A stretch of 64,000 bases of DNA from Chryseobacterium sp. OV279 (GCF_900128945.1 NZ_FQUD01000003.1:62001-126000); one strand, 5' to 3'; shown: positions 17,861-26,370, counted from the first letter of the stretch. Notes: a model not told the origin generated them from the letters alone. Numbers and translations are program-made.

Positions 17861-18701
17861 GAAAACCGTTATATTTACTAGTACAGACATCATTTAGGAC
17901 ATGCCCGAGTAAGTTTTGCCAAAAACAGCGCAGGGGCTCTTGGAGTAACGGATACCAACAATTATTATCCATTTGGCCTCAATCATATAGAAGGAATGCT
18001 TAGTAATTCTAATTTTGGCGGGTATTACAATTATAATGGTAAGGAGCTGCAGGAGACGGGGATGTATGATTATGGGGCTAGGTTCTATATGGCGGATCTG
18101 GGAAGATGGGGAGTTGTGGATCCTTTGGCGGAGAAGATGACGAGACATAGTCCTTATAATTATGCATTTAATAATCGCACAAACAGTAAAAGGAGCAACA
18201 TTAACAGATGCATCTTCGACATTTTTGAAAGCTACAGAAGATCAATGTAATATAGTTGTTTTAAAAACTGATGATGAAACTTACTATGTTGGAGGAGCTT
18301 ATGGCGGAAGTAAAATGGCAGGCAATGGAAAAATGATAGGTACAAATGTAGTAAATCCGATGGTTAATGAAAAGGTAGATGAAGCATTAGGTTTACCAAA
18401 AGGCGTTGGAACTTTACATGAGGGTCTTGAAGCTTATATGGGCATACTTAATAGCCCCGGTAGTCCTCCTGGAACACCTGGAAATAATGACAAAGGATAT
18501 ATGGCTGCTCATAAAAAAGCTAATGAACTAGATCCGAGACATAATGATGGAGATGGAACTGTTAAAGTATCAAGCCATATCAGAGTAAGAAATATGGGTG
18601 AAGGAAATAAACCTAAGTCTATTACTGAAGAAATAATAATGACCAATACTAAAACAGGAGTAAAAACTTCTTTAGGTAGCTTTACAACTAAACAACAATG
18701 A
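17861..18701 (+). pseudogene. Orphan RHS tip 6: second LHExxE metallopeptidase-like toxin, frameshifted
   Basis: The core copy opens at 17861 after a TGA and reads to RHSPYNYAFNN near 18175. There the expected PIRFIDPDG is missing and the frame shifts by an apparent deletion. The toxin continues in another frame as GAYGGSKM, TLHEGLEAYMG and AHKKANELDPRH, ending at 18701. It matches tip 3 along its length. The core also lacks a few residues (YYNYNGKEL instead of YYSYKYNGKEL). The cassette cannot encode an intact fusion as it stands. Confidence 0.7.
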
Positions 18702-19114
18702 AAATACTATCAATAATAATTTTATACTGTTTATTTTTATTTGCTACAAATAAAAATATTCAACAAGAGGGTGAAGTGAATATAATTGCAAAAGTTGAAA
18801 AGATAGATTCTCTAAAACCTTGTTATTTTATTTATATAAATAGCAAACTGGGAAAAGGCATGTTTATCATGCCTAAACTCTGTTCAAAAAATGGAAAATT
18901 TAATTATAAATTAAAAAAAGGAGAATCATATTATTTTAAATTGAAAAAAGAAGTTTATGTAAGAGGTAGCTTGCCAGAGGCAGAGTATAGAGAAGAATCT
19001 GTCAATGATCAAGTAGTTTGGACGAGTAAAATGAAAAGTACCTTTTATGAAGATTGTACAAATATGTGCGGTCTGTATATAGACAACGAAGGAAAATCTA
19101 AAATAAAGAAATAA
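18698..19114 (+). CDS. Putative exported immunity protein for tip 6
   Basis: The 138-residue protein starts inside the stop region of tip 6 (4-bp overlap). It has an N-terminal hydrophobic segment, MKILSIIILYCLFLFATN. Its core (NYKLKKGESYYFKLKK, then VNDQVVWTSKM) is similar to the immunity candidate at 14485-14889, which follows a related toxin. This is the best internal evidence in the array that toxin and immunity genes evolve as pairs. Confidence 0.65.
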   Translation: MKILSIIILYCLFLFATNKNIQQEGEVNIIAKVEKIDSLKPCYFIYINSKLGKGMFIMPKLCSKNGKFNYKLKKGESYYFKLKKEVYVRGSLPEAEYREESVNDQVVWTSKMKSTFYEDCTNMCGLYIDNEGKSKIKK

Positions 19115-19290
19115 ATATGACTAGTCCTGAAAATCCGATACAGATTAAAGGATAAAAATAAGTAATTAAACCAGAGCAAATTTCTTTTTGCTTTAGTTTT
19201 TGCTTTTATAGGTTTTCATCCTGATTTCTGATTGATTGTGCATTTGATTTGGAGTTAAATAATGGTTTGAAAAATGCGGTCTCCCCTCGG

Positions 19291-19318
19291 CTGGCGCGAG
19301 CGTCTCGCTTGTGCCCCG
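19291..19318. repeat. GC-rich cassette boundary palindrome, copy 3
   Basis: ctggcgcgagcgtctcgctt followed by gtgccccg, differing from the other copies by one or two bases. It comes just before the cassette 7 hairpin. Confidence 0.7.
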
Positions 19319-19327
19319 AACAAAACA

Positions 19328-19352
19328 AAACCACTGTAAAATTGCAGTGTTT
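19328..19352. terminator. Decayed AACCACTG hairpin at the head of orphan cassette 7
   Basis: The left arm aaaccactg is intact, but the right arm has lost bases (cagtgttt instead of cagtggttt), followed by a T run. Confidence 0.5.
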
Positions 19353-19360
19353 TTTTATTA

Positions 19361-19778
19361 TTTCGTTTAACTTGTTATATTTACCAATACAGAGAACATC
19401 TAGGAAATGCCAGAGTAAGTTTTGCCAAAAACAGCGCAGGAGCTCTTGAAGTAACGGATAGCAACAACTATTATCCATTTGGGCTCAATCATATTGAAGG
19501 AATGCTAAGTAATTGTAATTTTGGAGGGTATTACAGTTATAAGTACAATGGTAAAGAACTTCAGGAGACGGCAATTTACTCCGGGGGTCAGTAATAATTC
19601 TGATTCTAAAAAAACAGACGCAGCAGGAATTCCTATAAAAAATTACGATCTTCCTGTTGCGAAAGATTTACCTTCTGATCCTGCTTCTGGAACATTAAGA
19701 CTTAATAATTTACCACCAACTATTATGCCTAACGTATTACCAAGAGGATTTGATCCTGAACAACCCAAAAGATACTAA
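19361..19778 (+). pseudogene. Orphan RHS tip 7: remnant of core and toxin
   Basis: The core copy (CYIYQYREHLGNARVSF onward) runs to NGKELQET and is then cut at about 19571. It hits TAA TAA at 19592-19597. The toxin remainder reads in another frame, from QFTPGVSNNSDSKKTDAAG to NVLPRGFDPEQPKRY. Most of the core and much of the tip are deleted. The toxin type is not recognisable, but the next gene is an NTF2-fold immunity protein. Confidence 0.6.
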
Positions 19779-19780
19779 TT

Positions 19781-20146
19781 ATGTTTAGAGAAATTTTAAT
19801 CGTTTTATTTTTTGTACCGTTATTATTGACTGCTCAGCAAAAAACGAATCAAAAATGTAAAGATGTAAAAAGGGGAGCTGAACAACTTCCTTGCAAAATT
19901 ACAAATCGCTATTCTATAGACATTATACCAGACAAAGAAACTGCTGTAAAATACGCTGATATGCTTATAAGTAATAGAGAATTATTGAGTGCTGATAAAG
20001 CAAAACCTTATTTGGTTAATTTGATTAATGATAATAAAATTTGGCAGGTTATTATAAAAAGTTATAATTGCAGATCTTGTAAAATTTATATTAATATCAA
20101 CAAAAATACTGGAGAAATATTAAATTTTTACAAGGTAGAAGATTGA
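19781..20146 (+). CDS. NTF2-fold immunity protein (YbbC/YhhH-like)
   Basis: A signal peptide (MFREILIVLFFVPLLLTAQ) is followed by PDKETAVKYADMLISN, KPYLVNLINDNKIWQVI and INKNTGEILNFYKVED. This order (IP-x-KETA, KPY, an nD-x-xW strand, dGkIL) matches the NTF2-fold immunity family found beside polymorphic toxins. It starts 2 bp after the tip 7 remnant. The immunity gene is intact although its toxin is not. Confidence 0.72.
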   Translation: MFREILIVLFFVPLLLTAQQKTNQKCKDVKRGAEQLPCKITNRYSIDIIPDKETAVKYADMLISNRELLSADKAKPYLVNLINDNKIWQVIIKSYNCRSCKIYININKNTGEILNFYKVED

Positions 20147-20175
20147 TACCATGGTGTGTAGTCAAAAATTAAAAC

Positions 20176-20203
20176 AAGACCACTGTAAAATTGCAGTGGT
20201 CTT
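20176..20203. terminator. Hairpin of the AACCACTG family at the array's right end
   Basis: The arms aagaccactg and cagtggtctt carry a compensating A-to-G and T-to-C pair relative to the other copies, so the stem is kept. It lies 30 bp after the last immunity gene. Confidence 0.65.
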
Positions 20204-20220
20204 ATTATTCAAAATAACTA

Positions 20221-20353
20221 TTGAAAAAATTACCTGAGTTAGTAAGGACAGAATATTAAAGTTAAAGAGATATTGAAAGAAAAGTATTTTCTAAAAATAA
20301 AAATGGCTTTATCTAAAAACATTCAACCCCTTAACTTCGTAATTCTATCCCTT
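20221..20353. repeat. Direct repeat A, copy 2
   Basis: It matches 17650-17781 over about 130 bp in the same orientation. No gene is seen between 20204 and 20422 apart from this repeat and a hairpin. Confidence 0.7.
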
Positions 20354-20362
20354 TATAAACTG

Positions 20363-20390
20363 AAAAACCAGCTCCTGAAAGCTGGCTTTG
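20363..20390 (-). terminator. Terminator of the bacteriocin-like gene
   Basis: On the minus strand a hairpin with arms agccagct / agctggtt is followed by TTTT. It lies about 30 bp after the stop of the small peptide gene. Confidence 0.6.
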
Positions 20391-20422
20391 TTGTTATATT
20401 ATAAAGTTCTGATTCTGTATTT

Positions 20423-20623
20423 TTACAGTAAATCAGCAAACCATCCCTCATTGAAACAATAGCCTTGCTCTAAAAAATAACAGATTTTTCCTGTTGCATT
20501 TTCACATTGTTCCTGTGAATCGTAAGGACGGTAGAATGGTGATCCAGGTCCCGGACATCCTTCTTTAGTTCCTCCTGTTATTGATTTTAAACCCTCTCTC
20601 GAAATTTTTGTAAGATTTTTCAT
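20423..20623 (-). CDS. Bacteriocin-like peptide with a double-glycine leader
   Basis: The 66-residue peptide starts MKNLTKISREGLKSITGG, the typical Chryseobacterium leader of 'bacteriocin-like' precursors, with a Gly-Gly cut site at 17-18. The core has three cysteines and many glycines, prolines and aromatics (CPGPGSPFYRPYDSQEQC, then CYFLEQGYC). No modification enzyme or ABC transporter lies next to it. It could be a secreted peptide handled by a transporter elsewhere. The activity is unknown. Confidence 0.7.
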   Translation of the reverse strand: MKNLTKISREGLKSITGGTKEGCPGPGSPFYRPYDSQEQCENATGKICYFLEQGYCFNEGWFADLL

Positions 20624-20842
20624 GAATTAATTTTTTTTAGTTTTTCCTACTCTTTGATAAGCTTTTCAGATTCCGCTTTTAATTTATCCCAAATTAGTGA
20701 TTTTTTATATATGACGTCAAAATAATTGTCAAAAATGGTCAGAATAAATTAATTACTGCTTTGGTTTTTAAGGAATTGCTGACTTTTTATATACCATAAT
20801 CAATCGTTAGACTAAAATGCTTATTCTATATTTATCAAAAAA

Positions 20843-20864
20843 AACCACCGCAATTGCAGTGGTT
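20843..20864 (-). terminator. Terminator of the phytase operon
   Basis: On the minus strand aaccactgcaa / ttgcggtggtt forms an 11-bp stem with one wobble, followed by about seven T. It belongs to the same hairpin family as the toxin cassettes. The 20624-20842 stretch holds no gene. Confidence 0.75.
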
Positions 20865-20903
20865 GATCATCGCCCAAAAGAGCAATTATGCCTGTGAAAT
20901 GTT

Positions 20904-21938
20904 TTATTTTAATTCAAGTTTCCTAGCCGCTTGAATTCTCTCCTCAATCACCCTCCAGTCATAAAAATGGAAGACCCTTCCATTACTCATCGCTACGAAT
21001 ACTCCTTTAGGAAATTTAGGCCCCAAATTCACATTCGTTACTTCTGAACCATCGCTTTCGCTGGTAGAGACCGGGATTTCTGCAATTTTTCCTTTTGCCG
21101 GATTTTCTCTCAGATATACGTTAAAAGTATCTTTCTGTTGGTTGGAAACCAGGATGTAGCCTGTTTGGGAAGAAGTAGGGTAGATGGAAATGCCTTCCAC
21201 ATCAGATTTAAAATCACCCTTCCCAAAAACCAGAAGCTCTTCATTCCCTTTTGCCGGGTCTGCGTAATACTGATGCACGCCAAATTGCTCATCAGAATAA
21301 TAAATGTAGCCCATTTCATCATCTACAGCGATGCTTTCGATCTCTTTCAGTCCGCTGTATTTTCCAAACTTACGCACAACTTCACCCGTTATTTTTCCCT
21401 CTTTTTCAGAAAGTTGATACTGCCACAGATAGCCATCGGCCGGACCGGATTTTCTTCCTACCACAGCATAAATTTCTCCTGTTACCGGATTTTTGTACAT
21501 CGAAATTCCCATCGGATCACGTTCTGTTTCACCATCAAATACGGTAAACTGACCAACTTCTTTCAGATCAGGAAGGCTGTAGAGCTTTACGGTATTCGTT
21601 TCCCTTTCGGTTACGGCGGCAATATCCGTTTTCTTTCCGTTCAGCATAAATCCGTATTCGAGATCTACATTGTTTGGACGTTTTAATCCCGGAACCTTAT
21701 GGATGATCTTTCCGTTAAGATCGAAGGCATAAAGTCCGCCATCCGTATCTTTATCGGTCCCGATAACCATACTTTTTGAGGCATCTTCAGGATTGATCCA
21801 GATCGCCGGATCATCCGTATCATGCATAACGGTTTCTGTAATAACAGAAGGTTGGATCTTTTTTCCTAAGTGTTGAGTACTGCAGCTTACCACAAAAAGT
21901 AAAACTGAAACAGCGAATATAAATGGTATCTTTTTCAT
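20904..21938 (-). CDS. Beta-propeller 3-phytase lipoprotein
   Basis: The product resembles the beta-propeller phytase family: TDDPAIWINPEDASKSMVIG near the N-terminus, then GTDKDTDGGLYAFDLNGK, and further IESIAVDDEMGYIYYSDEQ. These enzymes use calcium to release phosphate from inositol hexakisphosphate. The signal peptide ends in VVSCS, a lipobox, so the enzyme is probably held on the outer membrane or in the periplasm. I chose ATG 21938 rather than the upstream frame start at 21953, because it gives a standard MKKIPF signal and begins 4 bp after the TonB receptor stop. It forms an operon with that receptor, a typical nutrient-capture pair. Confidence 0.87.
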   Translation of the reverse strand: MKKIPFIFAVSVLLFVVSCSTQHLGKKIQPSVITETVMHDTDDPAIWINPEDASKSMVIGTDKDTDGGLYAFDLNGKIIHKVPGLKRPNNVDLEYGFMLNGKKTDIAAVTERETNTVKLYSLPDLKEVGQFTVFDGETERDPMGISMYKNPVTGEIYAVVGRKSGPADGYLWQYQLSEKEGKITGEVVRKFGKYSGLKEIESIAVDDEMGYIYYSDEQFGVHQYYADPAKGNEELLVFGKGDFKSDVEGISIYPTSSQTGYILVSNQQKDTFNVYLRENPAKGKIAEIPVSTSESDGSEVTNVNLGPKFPKGVFVAMSNGRVFHFYDWRVIEERIQAARKLELK

Positions 21939-21942
21939 GCGT

Positions 21943-24753
21943 TTAAAAATCAAATTTCACCCCTAAAGTGAATCTCGGTCTGTAATATTCAACCTGTGCG
22001 GTTCTGCTCTGAATTCCCTGATAATAACGTAACGGCTGATTCGTCAGATTATTGGCTTCTGCAAAAAACCTCAGCTGGCTTGTGATCTTGTACGAAGCAT
22101 TGGCATCAAGGAAAACCTGCTTATCATAATAACGGTCTTCAAATGACTTACCACCCAGTTCATCAATATAATGAGAGGCATAATTCATAGAAACCCGCGC
22201 CGAAAAACGCTTGTTTTCCCATGAAAGCGATCCGTTAAACATATGAGGAGCCGCACCCGGAAGACCTACATCCGTTCTTTCCACACCATCTTCATTCGTA
22301 ATTCCTTTGGCTTTAGATTTTGTATAGGTATAGTTCACATAGACTCCAAGACCTTTCCAGAAGGCTCCCGGAATAAAGTCCAGCTGTCTCTGAAGTGCCA
22401 CCTCAAAACCATAAATGTCTACATTGTCACCATTACGTTGTTGGGTAAATCTCCAGTTATTTTCTCCCGAAGGAATAGGGTTGGACTGTCCCGCAAAATC
22501 ATTCGCGAAATCCCCGGTTGTATAATTTCTCCTGGAATATGTGTAAATAAAATCTTTAAGATTCTTATAAAAAAGTCCTCCGGAAAGGATCCCCACCGAT
22601 TTAAAATATTTCTCCGCCATAAAATCGAAATTATAAGCGTATGTTGCCTTTAAATCTGGATTTCCGGCTGCGATGGTTTCGTCTGCGGATATGACATTAA
22701 GGTAAGGAACCAATGAATAGTAATTCGGACGGGCCAAAGCTGTTGTAAAGGCCGCACGAAGCACCAGATCCTGAACCGGGACATATTTGAAGGACAAATT
22801 CGGAAGCACATTGGTATAGGTATTGGTTCGGTTGATTTTTCCTGCCAGATCCTCTTCATCCAACACATAATTTCCGGTATAATCAATTTTTGTTGTTTCA
22901 AAACGCGCTCCCACAATCATTGAGAATTTATCGTTGAAATCCTGATCCCATCTGATGTATCCGGCATAGATATTCTCCTTCGCCGTATAATTACTGGAAA
23001 GGAATTCTTCAGGCTTTGATTCTCCTTTAAATAAATTTGGATTAAAAAGGTCCAAACCACCTATGTAAGAAGGATTCACAAATGTTCCCGGAACATAATT
23101 CCCAGGTTGGAAATTTTGCCCGTCAAAATGAACCGTAGGAACAGACAGCAGACTTCCCATTGTATCTAAAGGTTCAAAAGCATAATAATCATTGTTTCGC
23201 TCTTTTTCCTTTAAACGCAGACGTAAACCTGCACGAAGCCTACCTTTCTGATTTTCAATGACAGAAAACGGAAAACGCACATTCACCTTGGCACCAAACT
23301 CTTTTTCCTGTGTAAAGCTATTCGAATCCGAAAGATCGCTTAACTGGTAAACGCCCGGGTTATCTGCAGAAAGTGGAGTGATCATAGGTCTTCCCGGATC
23401 ACTCAGGTCCGAAGAAAAATTCATCTTTCCATTTTCAAACTCTATATAACGTTCGTGAGGTTTCTTTTCACTAGCCGTGGCATAATTCATAGACCAGTCA
23501 AGGTCGATTTTTGAACCCAGAAGATGCTCTCCTCTTAATGCATAATTCTGTACTTTCTGTCTTTCAAGACGTGTATTGTCATTATCAGCATCTCCGCCTT
23601 TATTTTGTCGGGTAATGCTGCCTTTCCAGCCTGTGATCTCTGTTTCATCGCTATTATAAACAGGTTTTACTTTATACCCTAATGCAAACCTGTTTTCCTT
23701 ATCCGTTCTGAAATTGTACATCGCCGAAGCGTAGATCTTGTTTTTGGAATTAAATTCATAATCCATGTTCAGATCAAAACTGTGCCTGATACGGTGTTCA
23801 TTATAGTAACGGACCCCCATTTTGCTGACGTAAGCGGTCTGTGCAGCATCGTTGGCAAGACTCCATGTCGGTTCAATATTATCTGAACCGAAATTGTTGT
23901 TATTATAGGAGAAACTTAAAACAGCGCCCAGTTTCTTATTTAAAAAACGGTTCCCATAAACAAATCCCGCCGTATAATTTCCTTTTTCACGGATTGGATT
24001 ATAGCCTCCAGCAACTGTTGCCGAAATTCTCTGTCCGTTAGGAGAAGCCCTTGTGATCAGGTTGACAGATCCACCGATGGCGTCGGCATCCATATCCGGC
24101 GTCAGCGTTTTATTCACCTCAATAGTAGAGATCATATCAGAAGGAATAAGGTCCATCTGAACATTACGGTTGTCTCCTTCCGCTGAAGGAATTCTGTCGC
24201 CGTTTAAGGTTACGGAGTTCAGATTCGGAGCCAAGCCGCGGATAATCAGGTTTCTGGCTTCACCCTGATCATTTTGTATAGTAATTCCGGGAACACGCTT
24301 TAAGGCATCCCCGATATTGGCATCAGGAAAACGCCCGATCTGATCGGATGAAATTACATTGGTGATATTGGCATTGTTTTTTTGCTTATTTAATGCTCTT
24401 GCCTGATTTTTAAGAGTAGCTCCCGTGACCACCACTTCTGCAATCGTGGTTTCTTTTCTGGTGAAAATAATATTTTGTTTCGTATTCTTTTCAGCTTCTA
24501 CACTTACGTTGTATTCACTGGTTCCATAGCCCAGATAATCAACTTTCATCATATAATTTCCCGGAGGAACATTCAGAAAGACAAAGTTTCCATGATCATC
24601 TGAGGTGGTATAGATGTTCCCCGGTATCAGAGAGATTTTTGCACCCGGCAGGGATAATTTTGAATCATCATTGAGAGTTCCGGAGACAGTCCCGGTTTGT
24701 GCATAGAAAAATAAAGACGCACAAAATAAAACAGAGGTAAAAATTTTCTTCAC
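21943..24753 (-). CDS. TonB-dependent receptor with CarboxypepD_reg-like domain (phytase partner)
   Basis: After a signal peptide comes a regulatory-like beta domain (TGTVSGTLNDDSKLSLPGAK, about 25-110). A plug domain follows (IGDALKRVPGITIQNDQGEA; RGLAPNLNSVTLNGDRIPS), then a long beta-barrel ending in YRPRFTLGVKFDF. It is an outer-membrane importer driven by TonB. The neighbouring phytase suggests uptake of inositol phosphates or their breakdown products. I prefer the GTG at 24753 (VKKIFTSVLFCA) over a TTG at 24780, because a TAATTTTG box (24778-24785, minus strand) resembles a -7 element covering the TTG. No clear -33 box was found. Confidence 0.85.
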   Translation of the reverse strand: MKKIFTSVLFCASLFFYAQTGTVSGTLNDDSKLSLPGAKISLIPGNIYTTSDDHGNFVFLNVPPGNYMMKVDYLGYGTSEYNVSVEAEKNTKQNIIFTRKETTIAEVVVTGATLKNQARALNKQKNNANITNVISSDQIGRFPDANIGDALKRVPGITIQNDQGEARNLIIRGLAPNLNSVTLNGDRIPSAEGDNRNVQMDLIPSDMISTIEVNKTLTPDMDADAIGGSVNLITRASPNGQRISATVAGGYNPIREKGNYTAGFVYGNRFLNKKLGAVLSFSYNNNNFGSDNIEPTWSLANDAAQTAYVSKMGVRYYNEHRIRHSFDLNMDYEFNSKNKIYASAMYNFRTDKENRFALGYKVKPVYNSDETEITGWKGSITRQNKGGDADNDNTRLERQKVQNYALRGEHLLGSKIDLDWSMNYATASEKKPHERYIEFENGKMNFSSDLSDPGRPMITPLSADNPGVYQLSDLSDSNSFTQEKEFGAKVNVRFPFSVIENQKGRLRAGLRLRLKEKERNNDYYAFEPLDTMGSLLSVPTVHFDGQNFQPGNYVPGTFVNPSYIGGLDLFNPNLFKGESKPEEFLSSNYTAKENIYAGYIRWDQDFNDKFSMIVGARFETTKIDYTGNYVLDEEDLAGKINRTNTYTNVLPNLSFKYVPVQDLVLRAAFTTALARPNYYSLVPYLNVISADETIAAGNPDLKATYAYNFDFMAEKYFKSVGILSGGLFYKNLKDFIYTYSRRNYTTGDFANDFAGQSNPIPSGENNWRFTQQRNGDNVDIYGFEVALQRQLDFIPGAFWKGLGVYVNYTYTKSKAKGITNEDGVERTDVGLPGAAPHMFNGSLSWENKRFSARVSMNYASHYIDELGGKSFEDRYYDKQVFLDANASYKITSQLRFFAEANNLTNQPLRYYQGIQSRTAQVEYYRPRFTLGVKFDF

Positions 24754-24931
24754 TTTATACAGTATATTAGATCTGAGCAAAATTAAACGTCTGTTTGGAG
24801 AGCGGCCTGAAATATAGATTACGATTGTTTTAAGGATTTGTGAACAGGTGTAGGGATATAAGGTATTTAATGATTATTTTTAAGTTCAGGAAAAGGAGGT
24901 CACCATATAAATTATTAAGCCAAATAGAAGC

Positions 24932-25504
24932 ATGAATGAAATATTTTCAAGGGAATTAATTGAGCGGGCACAAAAAGATCTGTCAGTAAGAGAAAAACTG
25001 GCTTCTGAAGGTAAGCTTTACGGAGGATATCATCCTGAAATGGAACTTGTTCACAGACAGAATGCAGAAAGACTTCGGGAGATTATTAAAGAAATTGGGT
25101 TTCCTACCATTTCAAAAGTAGGAGCGAAGGCAAATGATGCCGCATGGCTGATTATTCAGCATTCCATTGGCGAACCTGAATTCATGAAAGACTGTTACAA
25201 GCTGATGACTGAAAACTACAGTGACACTAACCCCACCAATATTGCCTATCTGTATGACAGAATCCAGGTTTTTCAGAGTAAACCACAGCGGTATGGCACA
25301 CAGTTGACTGCGGAAGGAGTCTCATATCCCGTGGAAGATAAAAATAATCTTAATAAAAGACGGATACAGGTAAATTTAACCCCTCTTTCCCAAGAAGAAA
25401 TTAATATGATTCCCTTAATAGAAGATATTCCAGAAATAGATGGTAAAGACCCTGATTATACAGCATGGAGAATCAAAACCGGATGGATTTCTGAGATAAT
25501 ATGA
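24932..25504 (+). CDS. DUF6624 domain protein
   Basis: The 190-residue soluble protein carries GGYHPEMELVHRQNAERL, then DAAWLIIQHSIGEPEFMKDC and LYDRIQVFQSKPQRYGTQ. These blocks are typical of DUF6624 proteins, which are common in Bacteroidota and have no established function. A good GGAGG lies upstream (around 24895), but 34 bp from the ATG. Confidence 0.75.
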   Translation: MNEIFSRELIERAQKDLSVREKLASEGKLYGGYHPEMELVHRQNAERLREIIKEIGFPTISKVGAKANDAAWLIIQHSIGEPEFMKDCYKLMTENYSDTNPTNIAYLYDRIQVFQSKPQRYGTQLTAEGVSYPVEDKNNLNKRRIQVNLTPLSQEEINMIPLIEDIPEIDGKDPDYTAWRIKTGWISEII

Positions 25505-25585
25505 GCCATGAAATTTAAATAACTTCCGAAAAATTCACCATAGACCAATCATTTATTTGCTGCATATTTGTATAAAAGCAAACAA

Positions 25586-25933
25586 ATGATTTTAAAAATT
25601 ATCAATTCTTTACTAATTCTGACTGCCGTTTTTATGGGTATAAAACAAGGAACGGCCATGTTGATGGGTAAACCGGAGATGACGGCTATGTTTGGAAAAT
25701 GGGGCTTTAGCAAAACCGGGCTGATGATCAACGGAGTAGTAACTATGATTGCTGCTATACTGATTTTATTTCCCAAAACATTTGTCTGGGGAAACTTCCT
25801 GATGGCCGCAGGAATATTACTGATTATATGTTTTCAGCTACAAGACAGAGATTTTAAAGGAGCTATGATCGAAATTCCGTTTTTTCTGCTCAATCTGCTG
25901 ATTATTTATCTCCAGCATCCTTTAAAACAATAG
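25586..25933 (+). CDS. Small membrane protein, DoxX-like
   Basis: The 115-residue protein has four hydrophobic helices (starting at MILKIINSLLILTAVFMG). The motif KPEMTAMFGKWGFSKTG is reminiscent of DoxX/DoxD-like membrane proteins. I chose ATG 25586 over TTG 25568. It lies 5 bp before the next gene, a lipoprotein, so they are probably co-transcribed. The function is unknown. Confidence 0.68.
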   Translation: MILKIINSLLILTAVFMGIKQGTAMLMGKPEMTAMFGKWGFSKTGLMINGVVTMIAAILILFPKTFVWGNFLMAAGILLIICFQLQDRDFKGAMIEIPFFLLNLLIIYLQHPLKQ

Positions 25934-25938
25934 ACCTA

Positions 25939-26370
25939 ATGATAAGAAACTTCGCTATGGCAGCTGTTATTTCCCTGTCATGTACGGCATGCGGACAAAA
26001 GACACAGGGGAAAGAATCTCAAAAAATACTTACAACACCAAACCAAAACAATATGGATCTATCAAAAATAACTGATGACACAGTAAAACAGGCCATTCAG
26101 GCATTGCAGGACGGGGATCAGAGCTGGTATACCTTCTTCACTGAAAATCCCATGATGACTGATGACGGCAATACTATAGATTTTAAATCTTTTTTTTCAC
26201 ATGCTCTGGGAAAGGAAAAGTTCCTCAGTATAGATAAGGTGGAAAACGATAGCAAAGATATTTACGGAAATTTTGAAGCAGGGAAGTGGGGTACATTTCG
26301 CACATTCTTTAAGTTTCACAAAAATAATGAAGGAAAATTCGACAGGCTGGATATAGGGCAGGCAAAATAA
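25939..26370 (+). CDS. Lipoprotein with an NTF2/SnoaL-like domain
   Basis: The signal MIRNFAMAAVISLSCTAC has a lipobox cysteine. The mature part (QDGDQSWYTFFTENPMMTDD, then FFSHALGKEKFLSIDKV) has the size and pattern of NTF2-like domains, without clear catalytic residues. It follows the DoxX-like gene with a 5-bp gap. The function is not known. Confidence 0.65.
   Translation: MIRNFAMAAVISLSCTACGQKTQGKESQKILTTPNQNNMDLSKITDDTVKQAIQALQDGDQSWYTFFTENPMMTDDGNTIDFKSFFSHALGKEKFLSIDKVENDSKDIYGNFEAGKWGTFRTFFKFHKNNEGKFDRLDIGQAK

Noticed and set aside
10450..20864. Repeated AACCACTG...CAGTGGTT units might be a CRISPR array
   Set aside because: They are spaced from about 0.2 to 2.4 kb apart, are self-complementary hairpins and lie between genes. 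There are no regular spacers and no cas genes.
21138..21686. A 182-aa plus-strand frame within the phytase gene
   Set aside because: It is an antisense shadow of the phytase with no family features.
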